From positions 1 to 15,584 of the forward strand of contig NZ_CAMLDV010000080.1 of the NCBI RefSeq assembly GCF_946478835.1: 15,584 bases of DNA. The letters run 5' to 3'. This DNA is from an uncultured Bdellovibrio sp. (GTDB lineage: Bacteria > Bdellovibrionota > Bdellovibrionia > Bdellovibrionales > Bdellovibrionaceae). The position numbers were made by a program, and so were the translations under genes. This document shows, one piece after another, positions 7,832 to 14,992 of this stretch. Every line of letters begins with the position of its first letter. The stretch's first letter is position 1. The notes under the pieces were generated by a model. It had not been told where the DNA came from and ran no database searches. It was given only the letters and a program-made list of their open reading frames with translations.

Positions 7832-7919
7832 ACTCATAAACTCTAACGATCGACAGCCATGACGACGGCGGGGTTTGCGGGCTTACTAAAATCGAAAAAA
7901 TAAAGAACAGGAGACTTTA

Positions 7920-8189
7920 ATGGCAGTCACAAAAGAGAACAAATCACAAATCGTAAAAAAATTCAAAACAGCAGACCTTGATACTGGATCTCCAGAAGTT
8001 CAAGTGGCTCTTTTGACTGCGAAAATCAACGATTTGACAGCTCACTTCTCTACTCACAAGAAAGATCATCACGGTCGCCGTGGTCTTGTGACTATGGTTA
8101 ATAAAAGAAGAAAACTTTTGGATTACCTACACCGCAAAGACGGTACTCGTTACCAGGCGCTTATCAAAGCTCTTGATATCCGTAAGTAA
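7920..8189 (+). CDS. rpsO: 30S ribosomal protein S15
   Basis: S15 is a primary 16S rRNA binding protein of the small-subunit platform. The product has the standard length of 89 residues. It carries the family hallmarks [16 protein letters not shown], then [19 protein letters not shown], and the C-terminal [15 protein letters not shown] 7920 is preceded by AGGAG (7909-7913) at 6 nt spacing. It has its own likely promoter (7758-7786) and a 126-nt leader. A terminator-like hairpin separates it from pnp, the classical rpsO-pnp pairing in which a partial terminator lets some transcripts continue into pnp. Confidence 0.98.
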   Translation: MAVTKENKSQIVKKFKTADLDTGSPEVQVALLTAKINDLTAHFSTHKKDHHGRRGLVTMVNKRRKLLDYLHRKDGTRYQALIKALDIRK

Positions 8190-8197
8190 TCGAAATG

Positions 8198-8226
8198 GAA
8201 GGGGCTTCGTGCCCCTTCTGGTTTTT
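8198..8226 (+). terminator. rpsO terminator or attenuator
   Basis: GAAGGGGC (8198-8205) and GCCCCTTC (8211-8218) form a perfect 8-bp stem around TTCGT. The five T (8222-8226) come only after TGG, so termination is probably partial. This would allow read-through into pnp. A double-strand-specific nuclease site, as in the E. coli rpsO-pnp spacer, is another reading. Confidence 0.6.
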
Positions 8227-8274
8227 CCGGCGGTGCCGGGAGAACCGAAGCGCCAAGAGCGCACGCTGAACAGC
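8227..8274 (+). promoter_or_regulatory. Structured pnp leader with recurrent hairpin motif
   Basis: CCGGC (8227-8231) and GCCGG (8235-8239) pair around GGT, followed by GAGA and CCGAA, matching the rpsO leader (GCCGGCAGA and CCGAA). GCGC (8250-8253) pairs with GCGC (8259-8262) around CAAGA. GCTGAACAGCA (8265-8275) mirrors GCTGAAGCAGCA of the rpsO leader (7821-7832). The shared order suggests the two leaders are copies of one element. No clear pnp-specific promoter was seen in this spacer. Confidence 0.45.
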
Positions 8275-8290
8275 AATAGAGCAACTTCCA

Positions 8291-8310
8291 GCAAAGCATA
8301 AAGGCTTTGC
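8291..8310 (+). promoter_or_regulatory. Hairpin just upstream of the pnp ribosome binding site
   Basis: GCAAAGC (8291-8297) and GCTTTGC (8304-8310) form a perfect 7-bp stem with a 6-nt loop. It ends 10 nt before AAGGAG (8320-8325). PNPase controls its own mRNA in E. coli through a processed leader stem, so this could play a similar part. That link is inference. Confidence 0.45.
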
Positions 8311-8330
8311 GATATTTTCAAGGAGATTTA

Positions 8331-10424
8331 ATGAAAACGACTGTCACTACTTCGGTGGGCGGAAAACAGATCACCATCGAAACAGGCCGTTTGGCAAAGC
8401 AAGCGGACGGTTCCGCTCTTGTCACTTGTGGTAACAACATGGTTCTTGTTACTGCGGTTTCTTCCAAAAAAGCTTCTGAGCTTGATTTCTTCCCTCTCAC
8501 AGTTGAATACATCGAAAAATTCTATGCGACTGGTAAAATTCCAGGCGGGTACTTCAAACGTGAAGGTAAACCGACAACGGACGCTGTTTTGACGGCGCGT
8601 TTGATCGACAGACCTATTCGTCCTTCTTTCCCAGAAGGCTACCGTCATGAAACACAAGTTGTGGCGACGGTTCTTTCTGCAGACGGTGCATTCCCTCTTG
8701 AGATTCTTTCAAGCTTGGGTGCTTCTGCAGCTCTTCACGTTTCTGACATTCCATTCAATGGCCCTACAGCAGCTATTCAAGTAGCGCGCGTTGACGGTCA
8801 ATTCGTTGCCAACCCAACTCCACAACAGTTGGAAAAATCTGACATGGACATGATCGTTGCGGGAACTCGCAATGGTTTGTTGATGGTGGAAGGAGAAACG
8901 AAATTCATCTCTGAAGCAGATTGTTTGGCGGCTTTGAAATTCGGTCACCAATCCATGATGCCTCTTTTGAATGCGCAAGACGAACTTCGTGAAAAAATGG
9001 GTTCGAAAGCAAAACGCGCGTTCACAGCTCCCGTGATTGACGCTGACTTCAAAGGCCAAGCAGAGTCTTTGTTGAAATCTAAAATCGCCGCAGCTCTTGC
9101 GATCAAAGTAAAACAAGATCGTTATGCCGCCGTAGCTGCAGCTCACGCCGAAGCGGAAGCGACTTTGTTGGCATCTATCACTGACAAAGATTTGGCAAAA
9201 CAGCGTAAAAAAGAATTGGCGACGATCGTGGAAGAAATTAAATACCACGAAGCTCGTTCTATGATCTTGGATAAAAAAGTTCGTATCGATGGCCGTGATG
9301 TGAAAACAGTACGTCCTATCGCGAACGAAGTGGGCTTGTTGCCTCGTGCGCACGGTTCTGGTTTGTTCACTCGTGGTGAAACTCAATGTTTGGGCACAGT
9401 GACTTTGGGAACAGGTGACGATGAGCAAATGGTGGATGCACTTTTGGGAACTCAAAAGCGCAAATTCATGCTTCACTACAACTTCCCTCCATACTCTGTA
9501 GGTGAAGTAGGTCGTTTCGGTGGTCAAGGTCGTCGTGAAATCGGTCACGGTAACTTGGCAGAGCGCGCTTTAAAAGCCGTTCTTCCTGATCACGAGAAAT
9601 TCCCTTACACAATCCGTATCGTGTCTGAAGTTCTTGAGTCGAATGGTTCTTCTTCAATGGGTTCTGTTTGTGCGGGAACGATGGCGATGCTTGATGCCGG
9701 TGTACCTATCAAAGGAAACGTTGCCGGTGTGGCAATGGGTCTTATTAAAGAAGGCGACCGCGTAGCAGTATTGACTGACATCTTGGGTGATGAAGATCAC
9801 TTGGGTGATATGGACTTTAAAGTTGCGGGTACTCCACAAGGTATCACAGCTCTTCAAATGGATATCAAAATCGACTCTGTTTCTTTCGATGTGATGGATC
9901 AAGCTTTGGCGCAAGCTAAAGAAGGTCGCGCGCACATCTTGAATGAGATGGAAAAAGTGATCAAAGTAGCTCGTGGTCAAATCTCTGAATTTGCTCCTCG
10001 TATCGAAACGATCAAAATTAAACCAGATAAGATCCGCGAAGTGATCGGTTCTGGTGGTAAAGTGATCCGTGGTATCACTGAAGCGACTGGCGTTAAGATC
10101 GAGATCGAAGACGACGGTACAATCCACATCGCGTCTGCTGATCCTGAAGCTACTAAAAAAGCTATCGGCATGATCAACGACATCGTTGCGGAAGCTGAAG
10201 TGGGTAAGACATACAAAGGCCGTATCGTGAAAATCGCGGAATTCGGTGCTTTCGTTGAAATCTTGCCAAACACACAAGGTCTTTTGCACATCTCTGAAAT
10301 CGCTAACGAAAGAGTGCGCGCAGTGACTGACGTACTTAAAGAAGGCGAAATCATCGACGTGAAAGTCCTTGAAGTCGACCGCGCTGGTCGTATCAAGCTT
10401 TCTCGCAAGGCTCTTCTGCAATAA
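8331..10424 (+). CDS. pnp: Polyribonucleotide nucleotidyltransferase (PNPase)
   Basis: PNPase is a trimeric 3'-to-5' phosphorolytic exoribonuclease central to mRNA decay. The 697-residue product shows two RNase PH-like halves joined by an all-helical domain. The catalytic GDEDHLGDMD motif carries Asp487 and Asp493, equivalent to the E. coli active-site Asp486 and Asp492. A KH domain with GSGG at 573-576 and a C-terminal S1 domain (about 625-692, YKGRIVKIAEFGAFVEI) complete it. The length is usual for the family. ATG 8331 was chosen because AAGGAG (8320-8325) sits 5 nt upstream; extending to the TTG at 8307 would translate through the Shine-Dalgarno. It follows rpsO, and the M16 peptidase gene begins 2 nt after its stop. 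Confidence 0.98.
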   Translation: MKTTVTTSVGGKQITIETGRLAKQADGSALVTCGNNMVLVTAVSSKKASELDFFPLTVEYIEKFYATGKIPGGYFKREGKPTTDAVLTARLIDRPIRPSFPEGYRHETQVVATVLSADGAFPLEILSSLGASAALHVSDIPFNGPTAAIQVARVDGQFVANPTPQQLEKSDMDMIVAGTRNGLLMVEGETKFISEADCLAALKFGHQSMMPLLNAQDELREKMGSKAKRAFTAPVIDADFKGQAESLLKSKIAAALAIKVKQDRYAAVAAAHAEAEATLLASITDKDLAKQRKKELATIVEEIKYHEARSMILDKKVRIDGRDVKTVRPIANEVGLLPRAHGSGLFTRGETQCLGTVTLGTGDDEQMVDALLGTQKRKFMLHYNFPPYSVGEVGRFGGQGRREIGHGNLAERALKAVLPDHEKFPYTIRIVSEVLESNGSSSMGSVCAGTMAMLDAGVPIKGNVAGVAMGLIKEGDRVAVLTDILGDEDHLGDMDFKVAGTPQGITALQMDIKIDSVSFDVMDQALAQAKEGRAHILNEMEKVIKVARGQISEFAPRIETIKIKPDKIREVIGSGGKVIRGITEATGVKIEIEDDGTIHIASADPEATKKAIGMINDIVAEAEVGKTYKGRIVKIAEFGAFVEILPNTQGLLHISEIANERVRAVTDVLKEGEIIDVKVLEVDRAGRIKLSRKALLQ

Positions 10425-10426
10425 GA

Positions 10427-11695
10427 ATGAATACTAAGTTCAAAAAATCTGAACTTTCTAACGGGATCCGAGTGGTGAGTGAACTTCATCCAGGGTCCCG
10501 TGCCGTTTCTATCAGCGTCTGGGTTTTAACCGGGACTCGTGATGAAACTCCTGAGGTGGCGGGAATCTCGCACCTTCTTGAACATCTTGTTTTCAAAGGC
10601 ACAAAAACTCGTTCGGCATATCAGATTGCCAAGTCTTTGGAAGCTTTGGGTGGGGATTTAAACGCTTACACCACTCGTGAATACACTTGTTATCACGCCA
10701 TGGTTTTGAAGGATCACTGGGAGAAAGCTCTCGATGTTCTTTCAGATCTTATTTCAAACATGCATCTCACAAAAAAAGAATTCGGTCTTGAAAAAGGCGT
10801 GATTCTGCAAGAGATCGCGATGTCTGAAGACAGCCACGAAGAGCTTATCTATGACGTCTTCTATGATGTTGTTTATGGAAAGCATCCGCTCGGCCGTCCT
10901 ATTTTAGGAACGCCAGAGTCCATCGCTTTGATGAAGCAAAAGCAGGTGATGGATTATTATAAAAAAACTTACACCGGGAAAAACATCATCGTCAGTGCGG
11001 CAGGTTGTCTGGATCATGACGAATTGATGGCGGGAATTACAAAGCGTTTGGGGCCTAAAAAGACCACAACGCTGAAGAGTAAGCGCTCCGTGCCTCGTTG
11101 GTTGAAGCGTCGTCATGTCGTAGAGAAACAAGCAGAGCAAGTGCACATGCTTATGGGATTCCCGACGGCCAGCTTTAAAGACAAACATCGTTTTGAAGCT
11201 GTGATCACGAACACTTTGTTGGGTGGAGGGATGACTTCCAAACTTTACCAAAGTGTGCGCGAAAAAAGAGGCCTCGTTTACACAATTCACTCAAGTTTAA
11301 ATACGCACATGGATTCTGGAATGCTCACGATCTATGCGGGAACGGAAGTTAAAAACGCTCGCAAAGTCGGCGATTTGATTTCTAAAGAAATGCAGAAGAT
11401 CCGTAAGCAGGGCGTATCAAAACACGATGTCGAAATGTTTAAGACGCAAGTCATTGGAAGCATCTTGCTAGGCTCGGATGATATTGAAAATCGCATGACA
11501 TCTTTGGCAGTCAATGAGATCGTCTTTGGCCAATATCGTTCGGTGGATTCTGTGATCGAAGAGATTAAAAAAGTTTCTGTCGATTCTGTGAATCACTACA
11601 TCCGTCAAGAATTGGATCTGTCGCAAGCTTCGGGCGTTTTGTTAGGCCCTGGCGTGACGGAGCTTAAAACTTGGTGGGAAGATTTAGAGCTATAA
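10427..11695 (+). CDS. M16 family zinc metallopeptidase
   Basis: This 422-residue protein belongs to the pitrilysin/processing-peptidase family (M16B). The inverted zinc motif is HLLEH, with His49 and His53 as ligands and Glu52 as catalytic base. The third ligand is probably Glu129, 76 residues on in EKGVILQEI. The second half carries the family Arg/Tyr signature (VREKRGLVYTIHSS), and the protein ends soon after VLLGPG. No signal peptide is visible, so it is probably cytoplasmic. Such a gene next to pnp and dut is a common neighbourhood in many bacteria, but its substrate is generally unknown. The start lies 2 nt after the pnp stop without a strong ribosome binding site, which suggests translational coupling. 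Confidence 0.93.
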   Translation: MNTKFKKSELSNGIRVVSELHPGSRAVSISVWVLTGTRDETPEVAGISHLLEHLVFKGTKTRSAYQIAKSLEALGGDLNAYTTREYTCYHAMVLKDHWEKALDVLSDLISNMHLTKKEFGLEKGVILQEIAMSEDSHEELIYDVFYDVVYGKHPLGRPILGTPESIALMKQKQVMDYYKKTYTGKNIIVSAAGCLDHDELMAGITKRLGPKKTTTLKSKRSVPRWLKRRHVVEKQAEQVHMLMGFPTASFKDKHRFEAVITNTLLGGGMTSKLYQSVREKRGLVYTIHSSLNTHMDSGMLTIYAGTEVKNARKVGDLISKEMQKIRKQGVSKHDVEMFKTQVIGSILLGSDDIENRMTSLAVNEIVFGQYRSVDSVIEEIKKVSVDSVNHYIRQELDLSQASGVLLGPGVTELKTWWEDLEL

Positions 11696-11696
11696 A

Positions 11697-11712
11697 CGGT
11701 GAATGCCGGCAG
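11697..11712 (+). promoter_or_regulatory. Recurrent hairpin motif, dut copy
   Basis: CGGT (11697-11700) and GCCG (11705-11708) pair with one G-U wobble around GAAT, followed by GCAG. The stem and loop sizes and the trailing GCAG match the infB and rpsO copies. It begins one base after the peptidase stop codon and lies just before the dut Shine-Dalgarno (AAGGAG, 11715-11720). Confidence 0.4.
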
Positions 11713-11725
11713 GTAAGGAGATCGT

Positions 11726-12175
11726 ATGCAAAAGATCGCAGTGAAAGTTAAAAAACTTGAAAATTTCCACGGTGAACTTCCTCAATATCAATCTTTGGGT
11801 GCGAGTGGTTTTGATGTTCGCGCGCAACTTGCGGGCCCTGTTGTTTTAAATCCTGGTGAAAGAGCGTTGATTCCAACGGGTTTGTCTTTTGAGATTCCAC
11901 TGGGATACGAAATTCAAGCGCGTCCGCGCAGTGGTTTTGCAGCGAAAAATGGTGTGACGGTTTTGAATACTCCGGGCACCATTGATGCTGATTATCGCGG
12001 TGAAGTTAAAATCATCATCATCAATTTGGGTAACGAAACTGTGACAATCGAAGATCAAGAGCGTTGTGCTCAGCTAGTGATTGCTCCGGTTCTCCAAGCG
12101 CACTTTCAGTTAGTTGACGAATTGGGTTCCACGGAGCGCGGTGCCGGTGGTTTTGGTTCCACGGGCCGTGCCTAG
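11726..12175 (+). CDS. dut: Deoxyuridine 5'-triphosphate nucleotidohydrolase (dUTPase)
   Basis: dUTPase hydrolyses dUTP to dUMP and pyrophosphate, keeping uracil out of DNA and feeding dTMP synthesis. The 149-residue product is the trimeric all-beta type with all five motifs: GASGFDVRA (25-33), RPRSGFA (66-72), [11 protein letters not shown] (84-94, Asp87 probably catalytic), QERCAQLVI, and the mobile C-terminal arm [11 protein letters not shown] with the uracil-stacking Phe143. ATG 11726 is preceded by AAGGAG at 5 nt spacing. It is the last recognisable gene of the cluster. A hairpin follows 21 nt after the stop codon. Confidence 0.97.
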   Translation: MQKIAVKVKKLENFHGELPQYQSLGASGFDVRAQLAGPVVLNPGERALIPTGLSFEIPLGYEIQARPRSGFAAKNGVTVLNTPGTIDADYRGEVKIIIINLGNETVTIEDQERCAQLVIAPVLQAHFQLVDELGSTERGAGGFGSTGRA

Positions 12176-12196
12176 GGAATTCTAAGTATTTTATTG

Positions 12197-12220
12197 CAGA
12201 AGCCCTGAGCAGGGCTTCTG
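12197..12220 (+). terminator. Hairpin downstream of dut
   Basis: CAGAAGCCCT (12197-12206) and AGGGCTTCTG (12211-12220) form a perfect 10-bp stem with the loop GAGC. There is no T run after it, so it is an unusual intrinsic terminator. It may act instead as a 3'-end stabilising structure or assist factor-dependent termination. Confidence 0.5.
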
Positions 12221-12339
12221 ATGCCTGTCTAATCCTTGGACGTTCAAAAAAGATTTTCCAGATTTTCAATCCTGACAATTGTTTCGCTATCTTTGGGTGT
12301 AGTCTCCGCTCACGATTTTTAACCGTCTTAGGAGGCTTT

Positions 12340-12885
12340 ATGAAAAAATCTATTTTAGGTTTGTTAGTTCTTGTGTTTGCGGCTCAGGCTCAAGCCAGCC
12401 GCCAAGCTGTCACTTGCCAAGAAGTGAGCAAGTCAAAAAGTAAAATCAAGGTGTATTTGGATTACGATCCTGCTCTTGTCCTAGATGACAACTGGCAAAA
12501 GGATGCAAAGGGAAATACGATCATTGTTCCTTATACTTTAGGTGCCGCGGATATCGGGACGGAAACAACGGTTCGCGTGGGCATTGAGATTCCAAACTCT
12601 CAATTTAGAAAACCTTATTCAGGTCGCTTCTTGCTCACAGGTCTTTATGATGCAAACAGTATTGAAGAAGCAGGGTCAGGATATTCTTATAAGTTCGGTG
12701 GTCAAGCTTATCGCAGCTTTCATGGTTCTGATGAAAATGGCCGCTGGGATGCTATGGTTTATATTCCTGACTCTGTGACAGGTCAGACGGAGAAATCCTT
12801 CCCGGGGCTTTTGACTATTCAAATGGACTTGATGGATCAAGGTTACTACCACGTTGATCTGACTTGCTCTTCTGTTGTGAAGTAA
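12340..12885 (+). CDS. Secreted protein of unknown function
   Basis: The 181-residue product begins with a typical signal peptide (MKKSILGLLVLVFAAQAQA, probable cleavage after residue 19), so it should be exported. Two cysteines remain in the mature part, Cys26 near its start and Cys176 near its end, and could form a disulfide joining the two ends. The rest is rich in aromatic, Gly and alternating polar residues typical of a beta-rich fold. No family is recognised. ATG 12340 has a perfect AGGAGG at 12330-12335, so it is probably well translated. The 164-nt spacer from dut holds a hairpin but no convincing promoter hexamers. The gene ends just before a bidirectional terminator and faces the Yip1-type gene. 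Confidence 0.75.
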   Translation: MKKSILGLLVLVFAAQAQASRQAVTCQEVSKSKSKIKVYLDYDPALVLDDNWQKDAKGNTIIVPYTLGAADIGTETTVRVGIEIPNSQFRKPYSGRFLLTGLYDANSIEEAGSGYSYKFGGQAYRSFHGSDENGRWDAMVYIPDSVTGQTEKSFPGLLTIQMDLMDQGYYHVDLTCSSVVK

Positions 12886-12904
12886 TTTTTCCGATTTAGA
12901 AAAT

Positions 12905-12936
12905 AAAAAGGCCCGGTTTTTTGCCGGGCTTTTTTA
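12905..12936. terminator. Bidirectional intrinsic terminator
   Basis: GCCCGG (12911-12916) and CCGGGC (12924-12929) form a 6-bp GC stem, extended by a G-U pair and A-T pairs from the flanking A and T runs. T6 follows on the plus strand, and the AAAAA run (12905-12909) gives a T run on the minus strand. It sits between two convergent genes and suits both. Confidence 0.85.
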
Positions 12937-12955
12937 TTTTGAAATGATATCTAAA

Positions 12956-13531
12956 TTATCCCAGTCTTTCCAGACGAGAAATATCGATACGATTCCACAA
13001 CCACAAGATAAACACGATTGCAAAAAGGATGGTGACGAGACGAATGGATCTGCGTTTTTCCATTTGGAAGTTTTCAGTCAAACCTACTGCCATTAAGAGT
13101 GCCGTGAATGCAAAGCCGACCAAAGTGATCGGTGGAATCATCTCTGAGCCTACTTGAAATACAAAAAATGGAATGTTGGCGAAAAGAACCAAAGTAAAGA
13201 TCTTGCGAAGAGAGCACGTTCTTTTTTCGTACACTTGGAAATAGTAGTAGATGAACAAAGAGCCGATGAATGTTGTCACCACTCCAACGATAGGAGAGAT
13301 GATAAAGCCGCCCATGATTCTGAAAAAGTTCGGAGGCACAAGCCCCGTTAACACACCCGAAGCCATCGAAAGAACGATCAGCGTGATAATCAACACCGGC
13401 CAATTCCACTCGGGCAATGTTTTGATTTTTTCAATCGGGTGGCGAAGGTAGTTGATGATATAGCGAACGACCTCTTTGGCCGTTTCGAAGTGGGGCTGAT
13501 TCTGGGGTGTCACGTCTCTGTAGTCGCTCAT
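12956..13531 (-). CDS. Yip1-type integral membrane protein
   Basis: The 191-residue protein has a hydrophilic, helical N terminus (about 1-43) with the pattern EVVRYIINYLRHPIEKIKTLP, followed by about five hydrophobic segments near residues 45-66, 69-101 (a long one, perhaps two), 110-131, 133-151 and 161-182. The short amphipathic lead before the membrane region and the Pro-containing helices resemble bacterial Yip1-domain proteins, whose function is unknown. No catalytic motif is visible. It lies 40 nt after the hydrolase-like gene on the same strand and has only a weak ribosome binding site, so it is probably the last gene of that unit. The family assignment is tentative; the membrane location is firm. 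Confidence 0.65.
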   Translation of the reverse strand: MSDYRDVTPQNQPHFETAKEVVRYIINYLRHPIEKIKTLPEWNWPVLIITLIVLSMASGVLTGLVPPNFFRIMGGFIISPIVGVVTTFIGSLFIYYYFQVYEKRTCSLRKIFTLVLFANIPFFVFQVGSEMIPPITLVGFAFTALLMAVGLTENFQMEKRRSIRLVTILFAIVFILWLWNRIDISRLERLG

Positions 13532-13571
13532 GGTTTTATTGCACCACCGCGCCTGTACTTAAGCAAGGGAT

Positions 13572-14246
13572 TTAAAGGGGACGGTCCTCTCGAAGATCCA
13601 TTTCTGCCAAAGTTTGCGCGCGCTCAAGCAGAAGCAGACAATTAGAAATAGCCGTGTCTTTGTTCGCTCCCAGAGTGCTGAGTGAAGGAAGATCTTTCTT
13701 TTTCGTAAGCCATTGATGAAGGCCATAAGCGAACTTAAGAAATAAACTGCTCTTTTGCGAGGGAAGACACTCGACCTCTGCCGTTGGGATGGGGAGGGCC
13801 GAGAGATGATGTGACTTAAGAGAAAGTCCCGGGTCCACCATTTCGGTTAAGCTCATGAGTGCCGATGATTTATGCTCACGGATCACTCCTTCAAATTCTT
13901 GAAAGGTCACGGCATCCAGAATCAAGTGAAAATGTCGGTTGTGAGTTTCCTGTTGCTTCAGGAAATACAAAAAACGTTCTTGGCGCTGTTGAGGATTGTT
14001 CCAAGGAAGGTGCAGTGTGAAAACTTCATAGCCATGTTCAGCCAAAAACACTGTATAGATATTCCAGTAAGATTTAAAATAAAAAATCGAGCGCGGGCCC
14101 GTGACAAAGAGCAAAGGAAAACGGGTGAGCAGACAGTTGGGTTTTAATTCAAAGGGAATATCTTGGTTGGATCTTGCTTGATTAGAGAAAAGTGCAAGAC
14201 CCAAAGTGAAAACAAGAAGGCAGAGTATAAGTATTAAAACATCCAC
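13572..14246 (-). CDS. Membrane-anchored alpha/beta-hydrolase-like protein lacking the nucleophile motif
   Basis: The 224-residue product starts with a membrane anchor (VLILILCLLVFTLGLALF, about 3-20). Residues 43-84 look like the start of a lipase-type alpha/beta hydrolase: FPLLFVTGPRS (oxyanion-region strand), then YWNIYTVFLAEHGYEVFTLHLP. Where such enzymes have HLIGHSxGG, this protein reads HLILDAVTF (107-115), so the catalytic Ser elbow is absent, and no obvious later Asp/His pair was identified. It is therefore probably not an esterase by the usual mechanism. The GTG start at 14246 is the first usable codon after an in-frame stop and abuts a GAGGG, an unusual spacing; translation is probably coupled to the upstream gene, whose stop lies 7 nt away. 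The function is unknown. Confidence 0.6.
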   Translation of the reverse strand: MDVLILILCLLVFTLGLALFSNQARSNQDIPFELKPNCLLTRFPLLFVTGPRSIFYFKSYWNIYTVFLAEHGYEVFTLHLPWNNPQQRQERFLYFLKQQETHNRHFHLILDAVTFQEFEGVIREHKSSALMSLTEMVDPGLSLKSHHLSALPIPTAEVECLPSQKSSLFLKFAYGLHQWLTKKKDLPSLSTLGANKDTAISNCLLLLERAQTLAEMDLREDRPL

Positions 14247-14253
14247 CCCTCAA

Positions 14254-14913
14254 TTATAGAGAGGTGTTAAGACGAAATGCAAAGTCAAAGGAGTTTTTAT
14301 CAGAAGTGTCGTTCACAACGGCCGTTCTTGCGCTGACCTCAGCACCTAAAGAAAGATTTTTATGAACTTGCGCGATGAATCCTGTAGAGACAACCAAAGA
14401 CGGCGTCGTTGAATCCACGCTGATGTCTCTGGAAGGATCAGAAAATTTCAAGAAGCGGTTGGAAAGACCGGAACTGATGGTGTAATTCCAAACGCTTTCA
14501 AGCTTGTTGGTGTAGCCGATCTTAAGATCAAACTCACGCAGCGTGAACTCTTCACTGCCAGAGGAGGTGAGGCCGTAATTTCTAAACACTCCTTCGGAGT
14601 ACCAATTCGGTGAAAACAAATCCATTCCCAGCGAAAGTTGAATGCCGCTGGCGTGACGATTGAAGTTTTGTTTGTTTGCTGAAATGTTCGAGAAGGAGTT
14701 GGCGTAACCAATTCCCGCATGCAAGCGCACGTCATCAAAAGAGCTGTTTTGTTTTTTAGCTAAATGATTCTTTTTTGCGCTCAGTTCGTTGAGCAAATCG
14801 TCGTAGCTGACTTCTTCATACTCAGAAGAGGAGCCTGCTGCCTGGACCAAGGTGGGAGCGGAAAAGAGGGATAATGCGATCAAAACGAATTGAATTGCTT
14901 TAGATATTTGCAT
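14254..14913 (-). CDS. Putative outer-membrane beta-barrel protein
   Basis: This 219-residue protein carries a signal peptide (cleavage probably after residue 25, LVQA-A). A short charged, helical stretch follows (YDDLLNELSAKKNHLAKKQ). From about residue 60 come repeated alternating hydrophobic/polar strands, for example RLHAGIGYANSF, GIQLSLGMDLF, LREFDLKIGYTN, WNYTISSGLSN and SLVVSTGFIAQV. The length and pattern fit a small barrel of roughly eight strands. The last residues (FDFAFRLNTSL) resemble a closing strand, though the usual terminal aromatic is Leu. No family is recognised, and a porin or adhesin role is not supported. A good promoter ends only 6 nt before the ATG, so the mRNA may be leaderless. 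It heads the three-gene minus-strand unit. Confidence 0.65.
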   Translation of the reverse strand: MQISKAIQFVLIALSLFSAPTLVQAAGSSSEYEEVSYDDLLNELSAKKNHLAKKQNSSFDDVRLHAGIGYANSFSNISANKQNFNRHASGIQLSLGMDLFSPNWYSEGVFRNYGLTSSGSEEFTLREFDLKIGYTNKLESVWNYTISSGLSNRFLKFSDPSRDISVDSTTPSLVVSTGFIAQVHKNLSLGAEVSARTAVVNDTSDKNSFDFAFRLNTSL

Positions 14914-14919
14914 TCCTTG

Positions 14920-14947
14920 ATTCTAGCAAGCCTTTGTCATTTTTCAA
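14920..14947 (-). promoter_or_regulatory. Promoter of the beta-barrel gene
   Basis: On the minus strand TTGAAA (14947-14942) and TAGAAT (14925-14920) are 16 nt apart, matching four and five of six consensus bases. The -10 ends 6 nt before the start codon at 14913, so transcription should begin at or next to the ATG. Confidence 0.6.
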
Positions 14948-14970
14948 AAATTCATCTTTCGTTCTAGACC
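14942..14970 (+). promoter_or_regulatory. Weak divergent promoter candidate
   Basis: TTTCAA (14942-14947) and TAGACC (14965-14970) are 17 nt apart on the plus strand, overlapping the -35 of the opposing promoter. Both hexamers are poor. It is listed because the divergent gene at 14993 needs a promoter in this 79-nt spacer. Confidence 0.25.
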
Positions 14971-14992
14971 TCATTTTTGGCAAAATGGTTGT

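Noticed and set aside
7794..7870. tRNA or other classical RNA gene in the rpsO leader
   Set aside because: No cloverleaf or CCA-type acceptor stem could be formed; the structure suits an mRNA leader better.
8307..8330. Upstream extension of pnp to a TTG codon
   Set aside because: It would place the AAGGAG ribosome binding site inside the coding region; ATG 8331 has ideal spacing.
8709..9548. Minus-strand open frame opposite pnp (and similar ones at 9654-10421 and 4180-4971)
   Set aside because: They lie entirely inside well-identified genes and their translations are low in complexity (Cys/Phe/Arg/Thr-rich).
12231..12330. Promoter for the secreted protein gene
   Set aside because: TTGGAC at 12237 and TATCTT near 12290 were considered, but no pair of hexamers had both good sequence and 16-18 nt spacing, so no feature was called.
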